Source of the DNA: a virus
Length of the DNA stretch: 64,000 nucleotides
Direction: 5' to 3' (one strand)
Virus record (IMG/VR): IMGVR_UViG_3300006077_000002
Coordinates: 1 to 64,000 of that record
A program made the translations under genes and the position numbers. Positions 60,556 to 64,000 of this stretch are shown in pieces (position 1 is the first letter of the stretch; each line of letters begins with the position of its first letter). The notes below the pieces were generated by a model. The model saw only the letters and a list, made by a program, of their open reading frames with translations, was not told where the DNA came from and searched no databases.

Positions 60556-61324
60556 GAGACAGCGTTGGGTTTACAACTATAAGTCCCCCGTCCCTCGTTT
60601 AGGAAAGGAAGGTGCTGGAATAGAACCACCTCTAATAGTTCCTGGAGTTGAACAGTTGATATGCCTAGGCTGTGGCACTGAGATTAATATCCTTAGAGCT
60701 AAGAGTAGGTTCAAAGATGATACCAATCGTATGCTGAAGACATTCTCTGGGTTCTACCCTAAGCAGCCTGAGGCTTGTGCATGTGACCTTATGGAAATTG
60801 AGGTTAGTCTTGAGGGTCAGCTCACAGTACGGTCAGACAGCCCAGAACTAATTAGGTGGCAGGTACGAAGTCCTAAGGGGTTGGTCCTTACGCTTGCCCG
60901 TTCATTGGGAAATGATATTCCTACATACATCTCCCCACCACTGGAGGAGTATTCCAAAACTGTGTACAAGAATCCCAAATGGGAAATCGAGATGTTAGAC
61001 CACTTGGATATGCACCAGTTCAAACCTAAGGAGCGAGAGGTTGTACTGCCAGGCACTGATGCTGACAGAGATTTCTTCCTTCGTTGTTATGCCTACACCT
61101 ACAAGGTGTGTGTCTCAGAGAACCAAAGTACATACCTACCAACAGGTCATAGGGTTTCTTACAATCCTGACCTTAAGGGCGAGAGGTCTTACCCAGAACA
61201 CCTCATAGCCAACCTTCACCTTCGTTCCCTCTCGCCCCTGCGGTTAGAACTTGAAGGAATAACAGACCCTTTCCATAGGGCAAACCTCACACTGCAATAT
61301 GCTAAAACTTTGAGGGTTCCATAA
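60548..61324 (+). CDS. Hypothetical protein, 258 aa
   Basis: Last gene before the 2 kb repeat-rich region. A CLGCG pair near residue 38-42 and CACD near 75 suggest a zinc-binding N-terminal part. The middle is mixed alpha/beta (EVSLEGQLTVRSDSPELI...) and the C-terminus helical. Not recognised. The ATG overlaps the stop of the small HTH gene by 8 bases. Confidence 0.6.
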   Translation: MTKRQRWVYNYKSPVPRLGKEGAGIEPPLIVPGVEQLICLGCGTEINILRAKSRFKDDTNRMLKTFSGFYPKQPEACACDLMEIEVSLEGQLTVRSDSPELIRWQVRSPKGLVLTLARSLGNDIPTYISPPLEEYSKTVYKNPKWEIEMLDHLDMHQFKPKEREVVLPGTDADRDFFLRCYAYTYKVCVSENQSTYLPTGHRVSYNPDLKGERSYPEHLIANLHLRSLSPLRLELEGITDPFHRANLTLQYAKTLRVP

Positions 61325-61420
61325 CCTCCCCCAGAATAACCTCCCCCAGAATAACCTTAGGGGAACCCCCAGAATAACCTTAGGGGAACCCCCAGAATAA
61401 CCTTAGGGGAACCTTAGGGG
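61325..61420. repeat. Tandem repeats of a 23-base unit
   Basis: CCCCCAGAATAACCTTAGGGGAA recurs in tandem (three full units plus truncated lead-in units CCCCCAGAATAACCT), starting directly behind the last gene. Each unit contains the palindrome CCTTAGG next to G/C tracts, so it can form short hairpins. Possibly terminators, recombination sites or part of a replication or packaging region; nothing decides this. Confidence 0.6.
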
Positions 61421-61530
61421 ACTTTCAAAAACCTCCCGCAAATTTCTGGCTATGGGCCCTGGGGTTTGAACCTTAAGTATACCTTAACCCTCCCCCTCTA
61501 CCCCCTAAGTGTTACTAATAGTTACACCTC

Positions 61531-61548
61531 TGTTACCTTTCGTAACAC
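61531..61548. promoter_or_regulatory. GTGTTAC-N5-GTAACAC-type palindrome, copy 1
   Basis: TGTTAC-CTTTC-GTAACAC (61531-61548), an inverted repeat with a five-base spacer, the first of three in this region. Palindromes of this size are typical dimeric-protein operators. A related half-site pair, GTTACTAATAGTTACAC, lies just before it. Confidence 0.5.
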
Positions 61549-61567
61549 TTCAACAATTCTTTTCCTA

Positions 61568-61596
61568 TTTAAGCAAGACTTAAGAAAGAACTCACC
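61568..61596. repeat. TTTAAGC-type repeat, copy 1
   Basis: TTTAAGCAAGACTTAAGAAAGAACTCACC begins with the same TTTAAGCA octamer as the promoters. Similar copies occur at 61722-61749 and 62524-62550 in which TTTAAGC is followed by ten bases later TTAAGxAAGAA. No -10 follows, so these are probably protein-binding sites. Confidence 0.5.
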
Positions 61597-61622
61597 TCAG
61601 AAACTCCTTATATTTAATATAA

Positions 61623-61641
61623 GTGTTACCATTCGTAACAC
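61623..61641. promoter_or_regulatory. GTGTTAC-N5-GTAACAC palindrome, copy 2
   Basis: Perfect inverted repeat GTGTTAC-CATTC-GTAACAC, followed by AACAGAAA, a context repeated exactly after copy 3 at 62474. Operator-like. Confidence 0.55.
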
Positions 61642-61721
61642 AACAGAAATAAACAGGTGTACCTAAGGTCACGCTTAAGGTCTATCGAAGGTTACATCTG
61701 AGTGAAAAATTCTTTTTGTGC

Positions 61722-61749
61722 TTTAAGCATATCTTAAGGAAGAACTCGC
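61722..61749. repeat. TTTAAGC-type repeat, copy 2
   Basis: TTTAAGCATATCTTAAGGAAGAACTCGC. Same layout as 61568-61596, keeping TTTAAGCA, TTAAG and AAGAACTC. Confidence 0.5.
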
Positions 61750-62473
61750 ATAGGCTAAAAAGAGGCTCCTTCATAACATACCTTCAAATAAGCTTAAAGT
61801 CTAAATGATAATGATTATCATAGTCACTTTCATTTCACTTTTTGACTCTTAAAAGGGTAAAAAATACACCCCTAAAAACAGGGCTATAAACGCCCTAAAA
61901 TCGCTTAAAGGCACGAAAAAACGGTATGAATATATTGATGTACTAAACAGCGTTATACACGTACAGACCCCTTAAAAGGCTTTTAAAGGTGATAATGATA
62001 ATCAATACGGACTGTATAACTTTTAACCAATTTGTTGTATAAAAAGTAATCAATAAGAAAAACTTATACTGATAACGATAATCAATACCATAAAGGGACG
62101 GCACGCTAAATGATAACGATAACCAAAATCAAAACCAAAGGACTCCTAAAGTTAATTGATAACGATACTCAATATCATAACCGCTATTCTAATTGATAAT
62201 GATAACTAATATCATAACCAAAGGACTCTAAAGCTAATTGATAACGATAACCAAAATCAAAACCAAAGGACAATAAGGGCTAATTGATAATGGTTATCAC
62301 TATCAGAACACTTTAGGTCACGCCCTAAATGATAATGACTATCAATATCGCCCCTGAGAACTCTTCTAATTGATAATGATTATCACTATCGCACCCCTGA
62401 AGTAGGACTAAATGATAACGATTATCAATACGGCTAGTGACGATGAAATTCCAAATTAAAGCGTCAATTCAGG

Positions 62474-62492
62474 GTGTTACGAAAGGTAACAC
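62474..62492. promoter_or_regulatory. GTGTTAC-N5-GTAACAC palindrome, copy 3
   Basis: Perfect inverted repeat GTGTTAC-GAAAG-GTAACAC, with AACAGAAA behind it as in copy 2. It lies after the main iteron array and before the terminal iteron, suggesting one protein bound to several sites. Confidence 0.55.
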
Positions 62493-62523
62493 AACAGAAA
62501 AAAACATTGCTTGAAAAAGGCGA

Positions 62524-62550
62524 TTTAAGCTTAGATTAAGAAAGAAGTGG
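62524..62550. repeat. TTTAAGC-type repeat, copy 3
   Basis: TTTAAGCTTAGATTAAGAAAGAAGTGG, the third copy of the TTTAAGC/TTAAG pattern of this region. Confidence 0.45.
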
Positions 62551-62618
62551 GTACTCTCGCACGTTGCGTGTTTCTATATACTTTTTAAGGGCAACTAAAT
62601 GAGAATGATTATCAACTG

Positions 62619-63221
62619 AAAGTAATCTTAAGAAAAAATATTAATTTAAAATCCATAGGAAACTCTTTTTTATACACGTTATAATTTCGACGTTCCAAAT
62701 ATGAAGATTGATTTTTAACTTTTCTCTTTGGACGTGATTTTTTAAAACGTGAAACAAATGGTAAACGAACGGTAAATGAAGTTCGTGCTATACTTTCACT
62801 GTTCGACTGATTAAGCCTGAGAGTAAAATCTCTAAATCAGATAACATCTTTTTTTGTAACAATCTCCCTGCTAGTCTACTTCAATTTAGGAGTAGGTGAT
62901 AAGGGTAACACCTCAAAAAATACCATTGTCAAAAATCTCAAAATATGAAAAATTTGAGTATCCATAAAAAAAGTTGAAATTTTAGAATTTCATCTGTTTA
63001 TATAGGGCGGTTGTAAAATCTTTGTTAGTTAAAAGTAATGTATTGCCTATAACATTTTGATAACATTAGTTATCTGTAAATGGCGGTATAACACTATATA
63101 AACGGTTGATATTATTATAGGAAGATAAATGCTTTCTATCTATTCATTAAAAAACTAATATAACGTAAAACGTATTGGATAGCACTTCGCTTTGTAACTA
63201 GGGCTAAATCTATGAAGTGTG
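62619..63221. other. Non-coding stretch without recognised genes
   Basis: An A/T-rich stretch with no convincing reading frame. I see GTTCG runs (62760-62815) near a TGCTATACT that could be a weak -10 without a good -35, and several short inverted pairs. It leads into the terminator-like hairpin at 63222. The function is open; it may be the leader or origin region of the gene at 63358. Confidence 0.4.
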
Positions 63222-63257
63222 AACGGGTGATAATAAAAATCATAAAGCCCGTTTTTT
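63222..63257 (+). terminator. Rho-independent-like terminator
   Basis: AACGGG (63222-63227) pairs with CCCGTT (63248-63253) around a 20-base A-rich loop, followed by a run of T. The stem is short but the T tract makes it a plausible intrinsic terminator. It lies 100 bases before the last gene and would separate it from upstream transcription. Confidence 0.5.
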
Positions 63258-63357
63258 AATTTGCTTTCACCGTTTCAAAAAGTATCTTTTTAGGTATTTT
63301 TTGAAGTGGTAAAACACTCAAATTTCCCGCAATTAAGCGGACAAAAAAGGGCTTATT

Positions 63358-64000
63358 ATGGCTAAAAATACTACAAAAAACACGGCAACTACACCTGCGA
63401 TTGAAACTGAAACTACTCTAATCACTGATGAAAACACGGTTATTGGTACGGGTATTCTTAATGAATTAGCGGATAATTTGGTAGCGGTTGATACATCATC
63501 AATTAAATTTTTCAAATGGGCGAAACAGGTTTACACTGACGGCGGTTCAAAAAACAGTGAGGCTAGTTTTGCAGAAGTTGAAAAGCTAATTGCAAAAACT
63601 TTAAGTGATGTTCACGTTAAAAGCATTGTAAACCGTGTTAAGAAAATTAACGGCATTGTGTATGATGTTTACAAAAATGGTTTGATGTTTGAAGTTGATT
63701 TGGTAACTTTTGGAAATATTGAGAGTGCTACACAATTTATAACAAGCCGTACTAAGGCGGTAACTGAGGGAAATCCGATTTTCAAAAAAGTTGATGGGAA
63801 ATTAACTCCAACCACTCTAAAAATTGCAAAGGGTGCAATGACTAAGGCGGTGAATAAAGCGTATAAAGAAACGTGTAAAGCAAATGGAGTTAAAAAATTG
63901 GTAGCCTCACATCACCGTCAATATAACAATCTTTTAACAGATTTGGTTGATGATGTTACAAAAATGTATGTAACTGAAAAAGACGAAGAGGCAAAATTTG
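63358..64000 (+). CDS. Hypothetical protein, partial (runs off the window)
   Basis: ATG 63358 with AAAGGG-like ribosome-binding site; the frame stays open to the last base (at least 214 residues). The N-terminus is Thr/Ala-rich (MAKNTTKNTATTPAIETE) and the rest mixed alpha/beta with a basic C-terminal stretch (FKKVDGKLTPTTLKIAKGAM, KAYKETCKANGVKKL). GCG, ACG and GGC codons are more frequent than in the rest of the window, so its origin or expression may differ. Not recognised. Confidence 0.65.
   Translation, partial: MAKNTTKNTATTPAIETETTLITDENTVIGTGILNELADNLVAVDTSSIKFFKWAKQVYTDGGSKNSEASFAEVEKLIAKTLSDVHVKSIVNRVKKINGIVYDVYKNGLMFEVDLVTFGNIESATQFITSRTKAVTEGNPIFKKVDGKLTPTTLKIAKGAMTKAVNKAYKETCKANGVKKLVASHHRQYNNLLTDLVDDVTKMYVTEKDEEAKF

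Larger units (their letters stand above)
61806..62618. repeat. Array of about twelve Fur-box-like iterons
   Basis: A motif with consensus TGATAAYGATWAYCAATATC occurs near 61806, 61990, 62070, 62111, 62157, 62194, 62239, 62285, 62330, 62371, 62413 and 62600. Ten of them from 62070 to 62432 repeat every 37-46 bases, with partly conserved spacers such as CCAAAGGACTCTAAAGC. Copies at 61806 and 62371 are near-perfect palindromes, TGATAATGATTATCA. The motif matches the classical Fur operator GATAATGATAATCATTATC in its core. It may be a replication-origin iteron array or a cluster of Fur sites. No gene is seen between 61325 and 63357. Confidence 0.75.

Noticed and set aside
61466-61666. 66-codon frame in the repeat region
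   Set aside because: No ribosome-binding site, spans palindromic repeats and ends without neighbours; composition is not protein-like.
1-64000. tRNA or rRNA genes
   Set aside because: No cloverleaf with T-loop GTTCRA consensus at correct spacing was noticed by eye; a tRNAscan-SE run would settle it.

Overview
The window reads as a large part of a tailed-phage genome with a siphovirus-type long-tail module, low to moderate in G+C by eye, infecting a Gram-negative bacterium. The Gram-negative host follows from a two-component spanin pair and a peptidase endolysin without a cell-wall-binding domain. HK97-type head genes, a 1361-residue tape measure protein, a lambda-J-like tail tip protein and very long tail fibres identify the virion type. 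No integrase, lysogeny repressor, tRNA gene or CRISPR array was seen.

Layout. 1-22939 (+ strand): nucleotide metabolism and replication genes, tightly packed with start/stop overlaps. They include a metallophosphoesterase plus reverse transcriptase operon followed by a 600-base array of three structured RNA units, a MazG-like protein, class I ribonucleotide reductase (nrdA/nrdB), a PIN-PhoH fusion, a ClpP-like protease, an HNH endonuclease, ATP-dependent DNA ligase, DnaB-type helicase, primase, dNMP kinase, a 5'-3' exonuclease, the SbcC/SbcD-like (T4 gp46/gp47-like) pair and a probable ssDNA-binding protein. No DNA polymerase is seen. 22961-58899 (- strand): lysis cassette, fibres, tail, head and large terminase, transcribed leftward. 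A textbook sigma70-type promoter lies inside this block at 57472-57500. 59020-61324 (+ strand): a divergent small operon with a probable small terminase. 61325-63357: 2 kb without genes, packed with tandem repeats, palindromes and about twelve Fur-box-like iterons. 63358 onward: a partial gene with visibly different codon use.

The outstanding object is at 768-3028. A promoter of a type seen three times in the window drives a metallophosphoesterase gene overlapped by a compact retron-like reverse transcriptase (YADD motif, 241 aa). Directly behind it are three tandem units of about 200 nt. Each has its own closing stem, a conserved hairpin core of about 20 nt, a long variable hairpin that remains paired, a conserved GGGACC motif and a final hairpin. 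This looks like a retron-type RT serving an array of several different msr-msd-like RNAs. I do not recognise it as a described system, but no database search was possible.

Other notable points are apparent ATT and ATA start codons with good ribosome-binding sites, a phospholipase A2-like protein in the lysis cassette, a prohead protease fused to an acidic scaffold-like tail, and shared linker modules across the fibre proteins.
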